Below are positions 63,320 through 64,000 of a DNA stretch of 64,000 nucleotides, in pieces (the stretch's first letter is position 1; every line of letters begins with the position of its first letter). The DNA comes from Chaunax sp. Z400 (lineage: Eukaryota > Chordata > Actinopteri > Lophiiformes > Chaunacidae). Where the stretch lies: NCBI GenBank assembly GCA_037577475.1, contig CM075197.1, positions 24,671,150-24,735,149 of the forward strand, given 5' to 3'. The notes beneath the pieces were generated by a model, which saw only the letters and a program-made list of their open reading frames with translations, was not told the origin of the DNA and made no database searches. Position numbers and translations under genes: made by a program.

Positions 63320-64000
63320 CGACGCAGGTGAGTCCCTGACTGGTAGTGAAACTACACGCTAGAAGGAAACACTCATAGTGAGCGGGCTGCTCGGTGAACT
63401 GAACGCATTTAATTGCTTTTTGTGGGTTGTTCTTTGAGTACTTAGAGTCTTAATTAAATCCTCAAAGTGCTTTGATGGCAAGACGTGGCTATTTTCTGCA
63501 GTCTGCAGTGTTAGAATGATCCGGGGAAAAGTATTACTTCACGACAGTGGGAATTTTGAGCATTTTGAAGTGAGGGAAATGTAGCATGTTGTAATGCAAC
63601 TATAGAAAAATCTTTGCTGATTTCCTGGCCATGGCGAATGTGGTGTTTCCCATGAGGCACTGTACTGAAACTGGTCTGTGTGGTGACTGGGATCTGACTG
63701 CAGGAGGACTTGCATGCTGTAAATAAGCAGGTAGTGTTTGAACCAGGATTATGTGTATAAATTGATATGAAAAATTGTTTTTCGACATAGTAGGAAATAT
63801 GATTGCTTGAAACAAATTATTTTTTTTCTAGCCAATTGAAAAATAAATCATGGATTATAAACACCGAAGCTGTATTTTGTGCTTCAGACTTCAAACAGCT
63901 TGAGAGTTAATCCGTAGAAAACCAGTTAATAATAGCAACATGACTGTGGTTATTAAAATTACTTTTCCATTATCTCAGTCCCAATTCATTGGTGAAATGA
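63317..64000. other. Intronic stretch to window edge
   Basis: Ordinary AT-rich sequence with no supported feature. Confidence 0.4.

Noticed and set aside
62719..63362. Three overlapping open frames of about 190-208 codons
   Set aside because: They are translations of the TG/TGTGTC array (Val-Cys, Leu-Cys and Val-Ser runs). No start context, domain or splice signal.

Overview
This window looks like nuclear DNA from a ray-finned fish, probably a percomorph teleost. The evidence is vertebrate split genes with GT-AG introns (some only 70-160 bp), very abundant TG/CA microsatellites, and remnants of fish-type LINEs and tRNA-derived SINEs. There are no bacterial operons, CRISPR arrays or phage genes. 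I recognise three genes from their translated exons, recalled from the vertebrate families without any database search.

Layout. (1) 103-790, minus strand: the first two coding exons of asb16, an ankyrin-repeat/SOCS-box protein; the gene runs off the left edge. (2) 779-4070: asb16-hrob intergenic DNA with the 5' ends of both genes. (3) 4290-12321, plus strand: a complete ten-exon hrob (C17orf53), the OB-fold factor that recruits the MCM8-MCM9 helicase in homologous recombination; about 617 residues when spliced. (4) 12322-19500: intergenic DNA with a SINE and CTCF-like motifs. (5) About 19500-21178, plus strand: a probable 5' UTR exon and the first coding exon of asic2, an acid-sensing sodium channel subunit. 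(6) 21179-64000: asic2 intron 1, at least 42.8 kb and not finished at the window edge. It holds no exon I can support. It does hold LINE fragments (about 32.3, 36.7, 43.5, 51.9 and 60.5-61.3 kb), SINE and MITE-like copies, long TG and AT arrays, a TGTGTC compound array at 62.76-63.32 kb, and a dimeric repeat of about 165 bp present at 27.8 kb and, inverted, at 41.2 kb.

The three genes do not form a pathway: a ubiquitin-ligase substrate receptor, a DNA-repair factor and an ion channel. The asb16-hrob neighbourhood matches the human 17q21 pairing as I recall it. I see no previously undescribed biological system. The more unusual points are the dimeric repeat family, a nested palindrome in hrob intron 6, upstream reading frames next to the hrob and asic2 starts, and a TG array that begins at the probable asic2 5' UTR splice donor.
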